A stretch of 64,000 nt of DNA from Euborellia annulipes (Eukaryota; Arthropoda; Insecta; Dermaptera; Anisolabididae), in assembly GCA_023213315.1 (NCBI GenBank), contig JAKCPI010025241.1, positions 1 through 64,000 on the forward strand. The letters are read 5' to 3'. Below, one piece after another: positions 1-11,955 of this stretch. The notes under the pieces are model-generated. The model was not told the DNA's origin, did not search any database, and saw only the letters and a program-made list of their open reading frames with translations. The position numbers and the translations under genes are program-made. The stretch's first letter is position 1, and each line of letters begins with the position of its first letter.

Positions 1-556
1 TTGTGGACCGGACTATTTTTCCTAGACTCTTCCGATGCCCTGTATAAGAGCGTAATCTCATTTCGAAATTTTAACGAAAATTGAAACAAATTTGTTTTGT
101 GTGGGAAGGGAAACGAACCCCGGAACTCTAGATCATGAGTGACTGTGTTGATGGATGAAATAAATAAAACAAGATTCAAAGAATTAGATATAGGAAAATA
201 TATTTATTTTTTTGACGCATTTGTAAAATTTTAAAATTCGATGTTATTTTTCGATGAGGAATAAATAAAATTTTAAATTTTTAGCAAATCTCTTGACACA
301 ATTATAATTTTTTAATTAATAGATCGCTATTATTATAAAAAAATCCACATCATCATTAAAGAAATAAAAAACATGATACATATTTCAGTCTTTATGATGA
401 TATGCCTTTTTTGTTTCATTCCCCCCCCCCCCCCATACATGATTATGTCTTAAATAGAAATGAGCAATAGAGAAATACAATGATGATTTAAATCATCTAA
501 ATCTATAATAATAAAATATAAATAATAAAAATATCACAACTTATCAACAAATATAA
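1..556. other. AT-rich non-coding sequence, 3' flank of C19orf12-like gene A
   Basis: No open reading frame or RNA gene is recognisable. The stretch is AT-rich with a run of 14 C at about 421-434, a feature that recurs in the repeats of this window. It lies downstream of the stop codon of the minus-strand gene ending at 557 and probably includes its 3' UTR. Confidence 0.6.
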
Positions 557-2774
557 TTATTTCGAAGTTAGTTTCATATTCATATTCTCTTCAAAAAACG
601 ATCTCATAAGCATTAGAGCGAGTTGGTATTCATAGCCGCCCTGGATAATTAATTTAGTAATTTCTAAGACGTCTTGGATGCCAACATCCTCAAATCCTTT
701 CATGATATGATTATAGAGTTGAATCTTTTGCGCCGTGCTGATCTCTTTTTGAATGACCTCCGTTAATGGCAGAAAATGTTCAGCAGATTTTGCTGCCACA
801 ACTCCGCCTATTGTAGCTCCTGAAAATAATTACAAAAGCTTAATGAATGAAGTTTTTCTTGGCTATGGGAGTTACGCACAAGACGAAACTTTGGCTGCAA
901 TTTCTTTTGACTCACCATTAGCCTACAGCCAAAGCTCTTCGTCAATTAATGATACTAATTAAATTAAAACCACTGGTTTAAACCAGTTTTAACCGTTAAA
1001 ATTTAAAACCATTTTTGGACTAGTGTCCTGGTCAAAATCTAAAAAACTATTTTTTTTTAGAATTTAGGAAGTTGCAAGAGTCATCTGATGAGAAACCATA
1101 TGAAGGAAGTTTACTTCTTATTTAAGCCGGATCTTCAGGCAGATATTATAAAAAATTTATTAAAAACAATTTTCTATTTTCAGGATTTTTATTGACAGAT
1201 GACTGGTGCGCACAATAAACAACCAGTTTCGGTCCACTAAGAGACCATCATCAGATCTGCAACAATAATTTGTAACATGAGCTATTACAAGTCAAATCAT
1301 TTTTTCTGAAAAATTTTTTTACATATATATTCTTACAATGATAGAAAACATTTTTTTTTTAAATAAAGAGAACTATACATGAATACAATTGTCTGTACAT
1401 TTTTTTAATCATCAATTTTCTTTATATAATTACACACAAAAATAGATTGAAAACCTTTTAATTTTTAAGGCAATATTGTGGTTTGACCTACCAAAAAATC
1501 TTAGTTCCTGATTTGAAATTATATTGATGTCAAATTGTGACGTGAGTAAAATTTTAATAATAATGTACTCGTCTTTGAACCTTATAATGTATTTTATATA
1601 AGAAAACATTAAAGAAAGATCTTGAATTGATCAAATGTAGAAGCTGTCAAAAAGAAATTATTACATCAGCACTTATTCAAAATAAAACCAATATATATAT
1701 GTAAGAAAACAAAAACTGATCGAGTGAGTAGATAGAATTTGATATATTGGTTTTATTTTGAATAAGTGCTGATGTAATAATTTCTTTTTGACAGCTTCTA
1801 CATTTGATCAATTCAAGATCTTTCTTTAATGTTTTCTTATATAAAATACATTATAAGGTTCAAAGACGAGTACATTATTATTAAAATTTTACTCACGTCA
1901 CAATTTGACATCAATATAATTTCAAATCAGGAACTAAGGATTTTTTGGTAGGTCAAACCACAATATTGCCTTAAAAATTAAAAGGTTTTCAATCTATTTT
2001 TGTGTGTAATTATATAAAGAAAATTGATGATTAAAAAAATGTACAGACAATTGTATTCATGTATAGTTCTCTTTATTTAAAAAAAAATGTTTTCTATCAT
2101 TGTAAGAATATATATGTAAAAAAATTTTTCAGAAAAAATGATTTGACTTGTAATAGCTCATGTTACAAATTATTGTTGCAGATCTGATGATGGTCTCTTA
2201 GTGGACCGAAACTGGTTGTTTATTGTGCGCACCAGTCATCTGTCAATAAAAATCCTGAAAATAGAAAATTGTTTTTAATAAATTTTTTATAATACCTGCC
2301 TGAAGATCCGGCTTAAATAAGAAGTAAACTTCCTTCATATGGTTTCTCACTATTTTTTTTTAACAACTCTCGTATTAGTCAAAAGTATCCATCTAGCAGT
2401 CAATTGGTTATAGAAAACAACTCTAAAGCTTGAGAGACCAGGTTATGCAATAAGCTCTCTAGGAAGGGAAGAGTCAGATCTCTAGCCAATGGTTAGTTTT
2501 GGCTGAAACAGACACTGTAGTATTTCAGCAGTATGTCTCCGAAATTTTCGTTCCTTTCGCTCTCAAATATATGGTCACCATAAATATGACAATGAAAAAA
2601 AATATTTTACTAACCAATAGCAAGACCAATGGGGCCCAACATAATACCACCGGCAGTGGCTGAGAGTCCTGCAATAATTCCACCTTTAATTGAACTTTTC
2701 ACTGTGATATAAAGTTTTTCTTGAGAAGCCACGATCTCTAGGGCCTTAAATAATTCTTGGCTGTTTACAGGCAT
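557..2774 (-). CDS. C19orf12-like: C19orf12-family membrane protein, copy A (two exons)
   Basis: Two exons on the minus strand: 2774-2615 (ATG at 2774) and 819-557 (stop). The donor is G|GTTAGT and the acceptor TTTTCAG; the intron is phase 1 and the join gives a 140-residue protein, close to the ~140-150 residues usual for the family. Seen: a start MPVNSQELFKALE, a lysine-containing linker, then a glycine-rich hydrophobic hairpin (about residues 31-65, many GG and GxxxG steps), then an acidic/hydrophobic helical C-terminal half ending EENMNMKLTSK. Known: human C19orf12, mutated in MPAN neurodegeneration, is a small protein of mitochondria and ER contact membranes with this glycine-rich membrane hairpin; its molecular job is unsettled. 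The paralogue at 4965-5945 has the same first-exon length (160 nt) and intron phase, so the pair is a tandem duplication. The 1.8-kb intron is long because a 1.26-kb palindrome is inserted in it. The family assignment is by recalled similarity and intron structure, not by a search. Confidence 0.85.
1196..1259 (-). ncRNA. Hammerhead ribozyme, type I (left arm of palindrome)
   Basis: Mirror copy of the motif in the right arm, read on the minus strand from 1259 to 1196: CAGAT, CTGATGA, extra T, a GGTC/GACC stem II, GAAA, a six-pair stem III, GTC and ATCTG. No substitution relative to the right-arm copy was seen. On the minus strand it lies in the sense direction of the host gene's pre-mRNA, so if active it would cut inside the C19orf12-like A intron. 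Confidence 0.65.
2179..2242 (+). ncRNA. Hammerhead ribozyme, type I (right arm of palindrome)
   Basis: All parts of a hammerhead are present in order. Stem I 5' strand CAGAT (2179-2183); core CTGATGA (2184-2190); one extra T (2191); stem II GGTC (2192-2195) pairing with GACC (2204-2207); core GAAA (2208-2211); stem III ACTGGT (2211-2216) pairing with ACCAGT (2231-2236) around a 14-base loop; cleavage-site C at 2237 (GTC triplet); stem I 3' strand ATCTG (2238-2242), exactly complementary to CAGAT. The open end is stem I, hence type I, the type known from Penelope-like retroelements and retrozymes. The only departure from the canonical core is the unpaired base between CUGAUGA and stem II. Self-cleavage would occur after 2237. 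Activity is an inference. Confidence 0.7.
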
Positions 2775-4964
2775 TCTTTTTATTTTAATTTTTCATATCT
2801 GAAAAAAATAAGCAATTAATTCATTTCTTAGCCTTTCAGTTTGGTGGGCTTAAAAATAATTATATAAAACAAAAGTTTAATTTATTAGAATAAATAAAAG
2901 TGGTGTATTCTACATCTGCGATTAAATTTTGTATGATTTTTAATGAACAACTCACAAGTGAAAAGCAACGAATCATCTCAAGTTATTTTTATCTTCTACT
3001 TCGTGTATTTATATCTTAATTTGTAAGTTCTTACGAAATTTCCAAGATATAAAAGATTTTAAAAATAAAATAGCAAATAAAAAAGATTAATATTGAAAAA
3101 TTAATGACTAGATTTTAGATTGTAATAAGTATTATGTATTTTAAGCAGGAGAAAAAAAAAGAAAGTAAATGAAAAAAAAAGAAATAAAGTTATAATAGAA
3201 AGGAAAGATGGGGATCCCCGGAAATGATTTTATTTATCTGACAACTCTTTTAAATATCAAATATATGATATTGTGATATGATATGATATAGTTGATTAAT
3301 TAAAATACTTACCTTGAATAATTTAATATTGAATTGAAATAAAATTGATGTGAAGTATTTGGTATAATGTATTCAAGAGTAAATTGACAAGGTTCCACTT
3401 ATTTATTTCTTAAAAGGTTAAAAAATTTCAAAAATATAAAAAGAAATTTTCACCAAATAAAAAAAGTAAATAACGTGAGAGAAATTGTCATGATTCATAG
3501 AGGTTGAAAGTCCATTCTAATCAGATTCGAATTCAACTTTAGACAATTTCAGGGACAATTTATACTTGGAGGGGAGAGAATGAAGTGTTAGGAGAGGGGG
3601 AAAAAAGGAACAGAAGGGGAGAGAGGGAAAGTTCTTCAAACTAAAGATGATGGCGCTGGCATCGCTTTTTTAAATAATAAACAATACTGCAACAATAAGA
3701 GCAGGATGAATAAGACAATAGTATTTGAGGTTAAAGAAATGACTTCATTCTGATCGGTAAAGTAAATATTTTATTATATTTTTGCAATATATAATTTAAA
3801 TAAATTTATTTTTATCAAGTGACTAGGCTATTTGCTTAAATAGTAATTTATAATATTAATTTCAAAATATTATTTTTTGATTAAAAAGGGATCCTGGTAG
3901 GTAGGTCACTTTGGTTTAACGAATTGAAGTATAAAATAAAAAGATATTTAAATTATCTTATAAATTTAATAATTTATACTTATTAAAGTTAATAATATAA
4001 CTAAAAATCTTATTAAATAGGCAGTATATTCTCGGGCGTAACTAGGGAATTTGACAGGACCCCCCCTAGTTACGCCCATGCATATGTTCAATAACTCATT
4101 TAGGCCATTTCATGTGAAATCAACCAATTTAAAAATAAATTTAAAACTTAGGAGATTTTTAAAAAATTTTGTTTATTCCATAGTAGAGTGAGCAGAAAAA
4201 TAAATTTTTTTTTTTGGTGTTTACCACAAGATTCAAAAATGCTAAAATAGTAAAAAAAAGTAATTATCTATCATGTTGATTGATTCCAAATATATGTTCT
4301 CTTTTATAAAATCTAGAATGCAGGTTTTCTATTTATTTTAAGGATCTTAAGAATGCTCTTTAAATTTATTTTGAAAAGTAAAATGTTGAAGATAATTTAT
4401 CGGATTATTAACAATTAATAATGTTTCAAAATAAAATTTCCTTCTATTCCTTCCTAATCATTTGAAATTTAGAAAAATTTTAGCCTCAACAGGTGTCTCA
4501 TGAGAGAAAAATTTCAGTTTTTAACCCCCATAAAGCAACTGTAGGTATAAATATATTTGGAATCAATCAACAGGATAGTTTACTTTTTACTATTCACATT
4601 TTTAGATTCTGTATATCTCTAAGATAAAACATCTCGAAAATTTTATATTTTTCTATCCACTTGGGCATAAAATAATAAATAAAATTTTTCTAAAAATTGC
4701 TAGATTATATTAATTATTTTTAAATTTGGTTGATTCCACATGATATGACCTAACTAAGTATAAGTTATCTATATATTAGTCAATAAATCAACTATGAATA
4801 GATCTAATAAGGCATAAACCTGTTTATTAATTATTTTTAAATTGGTTGATTTCACATGGAATCTGTATATACGTTTTGCATAGCAGATTATTATCTCCAA
4901 ACATTCAGAATGTGGAATATTGTCCCAAGCCCTTCAAATATTGATATACCTATATATATATATA
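2775..4964. other. Spacer between the two C19orf12-like genes, with a degenerate foldback
   Basis: No coding exon was recognised. A short hairpin (GGGCGTAACTAGG and its complement) spans 4034-4077. A degenerate inverted repeat spans about 4100-4756: the segment containing GTGAAATCAACCAATTT near 4111 returns inverted near 4725, and TTGATTGATTCCAAATATAT near 4277 returns inverted near 4551. This looks like an old foldback transposon. The promoter and 5' UTR of gene A should lie in 2775-3400 on the minus strand, but no core element is distinctive. Confidence 0.55.
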
Positions 4965-5945
4965 TTATTCACTAGTAACCAACATATTCATATTTTCTTC
5001 AAAAAATGCTTTCATTACTTTTAATGCAATTTGATATCCATATTTATATTTCATAATTAATGAAGGAATTGTGAAGACATCAGTGATGCCGACATCTCTG
5101 AAGGCTTTTACTATATGTTTAGAGAGTTGTTCCTTTTCTTCAGGTTTTAATTCAATAAGAATTTTTGTAACAGGTTCGAAGTCTTCAGAAATTCCTGACG
5201 CTATTATACCACCAAGAGTAGCACCTAAAAAAAAAGTAAAATTTTAAGTTTCTTAATCTCTGGGTAAACATTTAGTTATACCTACAGTATATCAAGAGAG
5301 TATTCGGAAAATTTTTAAACTACCAAATTTTCTTTCTCTAGACCGAAATCTAATCTTTCCAAAAGTGGTATCTAAGAAGGCTTAAGAAACGGATTTGTCT
5401 TCCGTCGAGCTGCAAGATTCGGGGACATACCTCTGTTGCATTTGCCTGTTTCTAAACGACGTTGTTGATACGCATCAACGTAAAAGAATCTATTTTGCAT
5501 GCAACGTGTATCAGAAAACGGATTTCAGTACGGGAATCAGAGTTTACCAAATATCTGCCATGATGATTAGCAACGGAGGTCGCGCAGTCCAGTATGACTT
5601 GCTTTTATTCGTATTATTTCTCAAATTTAACAAATAAATACGGGCTTTAATTCTCTCGAAAAAAGAACAAATAAAATTTCGACACTGATCTTGCAAAAAG
5701 AATCTTTGAGGGAAACTAATGTCCATTAAATCGGCACTTTTCCCAAAAAAATATATTAAAATTATTTATAAAATTGAGGTCTCACCAAATGCAATGCCCA
5801 ATCGTCCACCCAAAAGTCCTCCAACTAGAGCTGACGTTCCTGCTATTACACCTCCTTTAATGGAACTATTTACGGACACACATAGTTTCTCTTGCGAAGC
5901 AACAAGTTTAAGAGCTAAAAACAATTCAGTAGTATCCACAGGCAT
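4965..5945 (-). CDS. C19orf12-like: C19orf12-family membrane protein, copy B (two exons)
   Basis: Two minus-strand exons, 5945-5786 and 5224-4965 (stop TAA), joined over a phase-1 intron with donor G|GTGAGA and acceptor TTTTTTAG, give a 139-residue protein. It starts MPVDTTELFLALKLVASQEK and has the same layout as copy A: SSIKGGVIAGTSALVGG begins the glycine-rich membrane hairpin, followed by a helical C-terminal half ending FFEENMNMLVTSE. The first exon is again 160 nt, and the C-terminal motif FFEENMNM is identical in both copies, which supports tandem duplication. The second exons are more divergent in the middle than at the ends. It lies about 2.2 kb upstream of copy A on the same strand and the two are probably transcribed separately. 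Function is as for copy A (membrane protein of unsettled role). Confidence 0.85.
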
Positions 5946-6339
5946 TTTTTAAATTCTTCTTCGTTACAATCTGTGTACAAATTAAAAATTATTAATAAAA
6001 TAAGAAAATAATTTATTTTAAAAAAGAATTTAGGCCTTGCATAATAACAGGCTTACTTTTAAAAGAAAAAAGCTGAAAGTTGAAAGGCCGAAGAAAAATG
6101 AAAAATTTCAATGTTGAATGGCGCTTAAATAAGACAATTTCTCAAAAAGGGGGATCCCTTGAGGAAAATATTTAAAAAAGAAAACAAGATTAAAGAAGAT
6201 AAATTATGATAAAGTTATTGTTATTTTGTGTATCTGATTTAGATTCAAAATAATGATAAGATTACAAATTTTTTTTTTTATATCTACTAGTAATATAGAG
6301 AATCCCCTCGTTGCAAAATTATAATTCTAATAATAGCAT
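5946..6339. other. AT-rich 5' flank of C19orf12-like gene B
   Basis: Non-coding and AT-rich; it should contain the 5' UTR and promoter of the minus-strand gene starting at 5945. No distinctive element was seen. Confidence 0.5.
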
Positions 6340-6590
6340 CAGTGGCGTAGCAAGAAGGGGGTAAGGGAAGGGGGCATCATGCCCCGGGCGCTTCTCACAA
6401 AGGATCGTCAAATGGTCCGCAAACAAAAAAAGTTTTGTCTCAAATTTAAAGCCTAGATTGAGCAAATGACTTTATTTATTTATTAATTTGCGAGTATATT
6501 TTACATATAATATTGTATGGTTTTCGAATGGGGGGGGAGACGCTAAAAAGGTATTGTGCCACGGGCGGAGTTAAGCTCGCTACGCCACTG
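6340..6590. mobile_element. hAT-like MITE, CAGTGGCGTAGC termini
   Basis: The ends are inverted: CAGTGGCGTAGC at 6340 and GCTACGCCACTG ending at 6590, enclosing a G-rich stretch and AT-rich filler. No coding capacity. The flanks do not give a perfect 8-bp duplication, so this copy is probably older than its relative at 6915-7178. Confidence 0.75.
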
Positions 6591-6718
6591 AATATATATA
6601 TATATATATAAAGATATGCTGAATTCAATATATAACAATATTCAAAATTTTGGCCGTTGGCTCTCGTTTAGACATTTTTCTATATTTAAATTCTATATCA
6701 TTATTGTCATATCATATT

Positions 6719-6752
6719 GTCATATTGGATGGGAATTCCCATCCAATATGAC
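6719..6752. repeat. Perfect 34-bp palindrome
   Basis: GTCATATTGGATGGGAA is followed directly by its exact reverse complement, centred on GAATTC. It may be the remnant tips of an element or a cruciform-forming site. Confidence 0.85.
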
Positions 6753-6914
6753 AAAACAGCTGCGCATTCCATTAATGCAATTTTCATAATTGACAAATCC
6801 TGGTTCAATCACATGTGTGTTTTACAATATGTGTATTTTTTCCAAGTACTAAAGATGGCCCTATAAATTTAGGTAGAAATGTCTTATTTTGGGAGATTTA
6901 TTGAACCTGGTGCA

Positions 6915-7178
6915 CAGTGGCGTAGCGAGCATAACTCGCGCCCGGGGCACAATACATTTTTAGCGCCCCCCCCCATTCGAAAATCTTATAATATTATATC
7001 GGTAAAATATTACAAAATTATTATATTACACTGGAACTAAATTTAAAATATATTTTCCAGAAATCAATTATAATAAAAATTATCCAGCAATTTTTTGTTT
7101 TATGGACCATTTGGCGCCCCTTTGTGAGTAGCGCCCGGGGGGGCATGACCCTCCTTGCTCCCCCTCGCTACGCCACTG
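6915..7178. mobile_element. hAT-like MITE with 8-bp target duplication CTGGTGCA
   Basis: A 264-bp element with inverted ends CAGTGGCGTAGCGAGC / GCTACGCCACTG, flanked by exact CTGGTGCA at 6907-6914 and 7179-7186. Same family as the copy at 6340-6590. An 8-bp duplication with CAG...CTG ends is the hAT-superfamily signature. The interior has C/G homopolymer runs and GCCCGGGG blocks. Confidence 0.9.
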
Positions 7179-7671
7179 CTGGTGCATTCCATTAAGCTGA
7201 TATCTCCATCCCTTCATTGAACCTTTAAAAACCCCGCCATCAAATGTTTATTTTAAAATAGGAAAGAATGTTCTATATAACAATAGAAAATAATAGAAAT
7301 TATATTTTATTTTAATTACAGAAATGCTTTTTATTCAAATTCAATAAATGACGATGTGCTTATACTCTTATTATCTCTTTCTATCTTCATTGTTGTTTTA
7401 AACTTGCCTAACTTCACTTTCCTTAGGATAAAAAATTAAATAACCTTTATATAATAAAGTATTTTCTCAATTATTTTATCAAGTTTTTTCTATTTAAAAT
7501 TGAATTATATTATGAAAAAATGATTATTTCAAATTAATACTGCATACATTTTATTTTAAATATTAATTATTGATAAAAAAAAAAATCAAGAGACTAAAAT
7601 TTGAAATGATGTATTTCTTTTAAAACATTCGTATAATTCTTTAAAAAAAATCAAAACAAAACATAAAAAAA
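7179..7671 (+). other. Presumed 5' flank and 5' UTR of HLCS
   Basis: AT-rich sequence between the MITE and the proposed HLCS start. No reading frame of interest; a poly(A)-rich leader directly precedes the ATG at 7672. No TATA or initiator element can be distinguished from the AT background. Confidence 0.4.
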
Positions 7672-10600
7672 ATGTGGCTGACTTTATATTATGTGGCAGC
7701 AACTTGGCTTCAGTCCTGGCGTTTGAGTTCTATGAGAGCAAAAGTCTTCAAATTATTGGAACAGAAAGGAAGTCTTGTTTTATACAAGGAAACCAAACAT
7801 TCTGACGATTTTACTGAAAGTAATTTTCCTTTCATTCTATTATATTTTATTTTAAAATAAGATCGAATTTTGCTTCTTTTTTTGTTTTCTTTAATTAGAT
7901 AATTTAGACCAATTTTTAAAGGAAATTATTATGGGGCAAACTGTCGAAATTTTATAATAAAGATTGTCTTCATTTCTTACAAATTGAAATCTCTTACATT
8001 GAAATAAACACAAGTCGAAAAGGCAAGGGCTAGATGGAATTTTGGCTTCACTGTACCTATATTCAAAAAGACATGAGTCCCTATACTCTTATTAATTTTG
8101 TCTATTATGAATTTTTTTTACAAGATAAATATATACGTATATGCGAAGATAAGTTTTCTGGCGTTAAGTTGTGTTGGTTGTTAAAATATATATATATATA
8201 TATATATATATAATAATATAATAATATATATATTCCTTTAAATAAGATTTGCGATGTTTGTTATATTCCTTTATATAATAATTATATAATCTCAACAACC
8301 AAGGCGGCTTAACCCGAGAAAACTTTTCTTCGCATATACCCAGCCGCAGAAGCATCCCAGAATATATACTGTATCTATCTTGTTATGCCCAGAAAAAGGA
8401 TGTCTCCAAAAAGATCTGGTCCAACTCAAAATGAGATGAGTCACAGGCCCGGGATGACACAAATCCACTGAACCTAACTTATTGTCAGCAATTATTTATT
8501 GAAGAAATGTCGTCCCAGCTCTTTTAACGATGACAAACATTAAACAAGCATTTTTAATCTAGGACAATTTAACAACGAAAATTGTAAACAAGTGAGCTTT
8601 CCGACACCTGTCACCTCTCCCCGGGGACATCATATAAACTCCCTAGGTGAGGTGCCCTCGGTGACTAGTATCCAGAACCTCGTATACACCGAATCCTTGT
8701 CGGTCGAAGGTCTGGGGATTTGAGGTTCTATTTGGAGTCCAGCTATCTGAGGGTTTGGACTTAAAACATTCAATCTGCATTCGATCTACCATACGCTTCT
8801 TCGGCCCTGTCCCGTTGTCGTATAGACAAACAATCTTCAACCCTTCTCTCCTTCCTCTAGCAATCCATTTCACACACTCTCATCTTTTAAAAAAAAGCCA
8901 AACTCAATTCTTTCATTTAAATCGCATCTTAATATCCCTACTTCCAATATACCGGGATATGCAAGTGACCCCTCAACTCATTACAAAAGTGTTCTGTCAA
9001 ACAACCCTTTTGGGGCTCAACAATCTATATATAAATGAAATGGAAAAATATGCATGTATTCAATATATAAACATATTATATAGAAATTCACAATTTTCAA
9101 TGAATCTTTTTCAAAGTACACATATAGTGTTTGAAACTGGGAGTAACGTACTAATAATTTAAATCTCTTAGATGTTTGGAAAATTAATTATAATCAAATT
9201 TCTTCAATAAATGAACACACATCTATTCCTTTCCTTTTGGCTGTTTATAATTTATGTCCCACCCTCCAGGTATAAGACCTCAAACCCTTGTTACCCTTTT
9301 ATGGACTGATCCTGCGTGTCCCTCATTTGAAACCTCAAGCAGTTAACCTCTATTATAGGACTCATTTGCAATGCAACAATCAATATTCGAGAATTAAAGA
9401 TTCGGGGTAGGAGACCCCCTTTTATCAAGATAAAAACTGTATTTATGTATGTTTCCTATGGGGAACTTGTACGTCGAAGGCGACTAGTATATACAACCAT
9501 ATTTTGATTATTGTGTTAGCCTTATTGTACTCATTTGAGGTGAGATATTTGCTCTTAAAAAATTTCAAAATTGTGGCTTCAGGGTGAAACTATCCACAGA
9601 TATACAAAAATATCTGGCTTGCTAACTTAATGTATTATTGTTGTGGATCAGAGACTATGGCAGATATCTATGGTATTTAATTATAAAATATTACTTAAGT
9701 TCATACTGGCATATTTTGGGGTCTAGCTCACTTATTGATCTTAAATACACTCTAACTAGTATAAGCACTTCGATCCTAGCAACCATATATATATCCTCTT
9801 GGGTACAGTGAGTTCTTTCTATAGGTTTTTTTTTTCTCAAAATAATAAACAAACTAATGAATAAACTACTCTTCTCTAAAGAACTTTTTTTGTAATTTTT
9901 TCTTTTGTTTTAAGATGGATCCGGTTGGCCTGCAGGAGTCAGTTCACCTTTCTGTTTAAATCATTTTGACGCTAGGCCTGGCGAGCTACTCTGCTATTCA
10001 AATGAAAAAAGAGGATGTGCGGTTTTTCCTCAGGTAATACAGATATTTTTTCTTTCACCCACTTTTTCTTAATTAATATAAGAAAATGTATAATTGTATT
10101 TTTTGTTTTTGTTTTCTTTTGGCTGGTTCTGATTCATCTCCATCGTCGCAAATTTCATTGGGCCAGTGCTTGTACTTTTCCGTAATATTTTTATTTTTTT
10201 TTTATTTTTTTATTATAATCATTCAGGGCTAAATTAATGATTAAGATAATTTGCGTCCCGAAAGATAAGATATATGATTATTTTTATTTTTAGCAAATCG
10301 TGGATTGTTCCTCTTGGCTAACTGGCTGGTGGTTGCCAGTGTCTGATGAGAGTATCAGCTCCCCGTCATCTGTTTCATCCCAAGCTGTTCCAACTCCACC
10401 GTCGACGCCACAAGACCCTTCTTCCATTTCAATGGCACCCCTTCAGGTTTTGCTTGAATGTGATTGGCGACCCCATTCCTTTGAGAACGAACAGCACACA
10501 TGGAGCACTGTTGAACGTTACGGTTCTGCCAGAGCCTGGAGACTTTGCATTGAAACCAATCGTCTGGGATTGATCCTGGAAACAGATGCAGCCAGGTTCG

Positions 10601-11919
10601 CCGAGCTTGCTGTCCGTTTTCTAGCTTCTCGGCCCATCACCTTACACGTCGAAAGACTGGAACTCCTTCGAATACAATGTGAGTTGCATTAAATTTTAAA
10701 TATATATATATCTTAATAATTAATTAATTTTTTCCTATCATTTAGCCATTCAACTTCAAGGGCAGCCATGTCTAATAATCAATGCCGATTCTTTACCATT
10801 GGCAAAGGATAATTCAGCGTTAAGACTCGGCGAGGCTCAACTTGATCTTTTACAATCGATTAGTGATCTTTCATCTCAAGCTTGTGAAGAGGGTCGAGTT
10901 ATTACCATCCCAGGCTATGAAACGGCTCGTATTTTGCCTGCAACCCAACTTGAACAAAACACACCTTCAAATAATGCCACTTTGGCTATAGCACCTGGTA
11001 AATTCTTCAATTAAATAATCTCTTTTAGATTAATAAAAGGAGAGGATATCAGTCAAACAGGATAGCCTAAAATTCTAAATAATAATAAAATTTTCTAATA
11101 ATTTTAGGCGAATCGAGCGTTGAATCCTCCTTATATTCTCTAAGTCTTGAAGAGCATCAACCGCCAAAACAACAACCCCACGCTCCATCCAGCCCTGGGT
11201 AAGTTTCATTCTATTTTATATTTTTTTTATAATATATTCATTTTTTTTTTTATGTATACATATATATTGTTATTATAGTGAGTCTGATTCGTTTTGCTCT
11301 CTTGGTTCGGCCAGTACTGCCTCGCCAAGTGTCTCCTCACCACAGGCTCATCCACGTTCTATTAATTTACCTTCCCAACAGGTAACTTTATTATTTCTCA
11401 TTGTTGATGTTTTCAAAATATCCTTACATTTTTAGATCTTTTCATTCAAAAACTATTAGTAATTTTATTTCCTCTACCAATTTTTTTCACTTAATAACTT
11501 CTACTTTATTGAGCCTCAAATAGTTAAATATAAAAGATTAATCTCTATTATTTTTTCTAGATTACAACAACAGTTGATGAGATAACAGAAAGTCCGACGC
11601 CCACAGGGACTATGGGAATCGTTCCCACAGCACCACCCAAAGCAGCTCCTCGGCAAATTCCACCAGCAAATATTCCTGTTATTTCGCCTTCTTCTTCTCA
11701 TTTATGCCCAATTCCTGCACCAGCTTTTCCACCAAAAACCGGCCCGAAATGCCCACCACCAAATATACTAGTTTATGCCGAGAGCGCCACAGGAATGGAT
11801 GTTACCATTTCAACACTTCGGTCCTGTCTAGATCCTGATAGGTAAATAAATAATTAATCTAACTCTAATTTTTATATTCATTACACTATAGGAGGAATGA
11901 TGTCTAATAAATAAATAGA

Positions 11920-11955
<36 letters not shown>

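Larger units (their letters stand above)
1089..2349. repeat. 1.26-kb near-perfect palindrome in the intron of C19orf12-like gene A
   Basis: The arm at 1089-~1699 is repeated in reverse complement at ~1739-2349, almost base for base, around a ~40-base centre. I see no coding capacity and no clear target duplication; the sequence ACTATTTTTTTT lies outside both ends (about 1046 and 2350) but is low-complexity. Each arm contains a complete hammerhead-ribozyme fold, so the unit may be two head-to-head copies of a ribozyme-bearing retroelement fragment, or a foldback element. The very high arm identity suggests recent origin or gene conversion between arms. Confidence 0.9.

Noticed and set aside
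1085..1097. CTGATGAGAAAC as a hammerhead core
   Set aside because: CTGATGA is followed directly by GAAAC with no stem II, so it cannot fold as a ribozyme.
1681..2200. CRISPR-like or bacterial features in the palindromes and arrays
   Set aside because: Exon-intron genes and eukaryotic transposons dominate; the repeats are palindromic or tandem without unique spacers.
5395..5637. 80-codon open frame in the intron of C19orf12-like gene B
   Set aside because: It is antisense to the gene, contains no known motif and is best read as chance in an intron.
8755..9162. 135-codon open frame on the plus strand
   Set aside because: It lies in HLCS intron 1, has no recognisable domain and a biased composition, and has no splice or start context that stands out.
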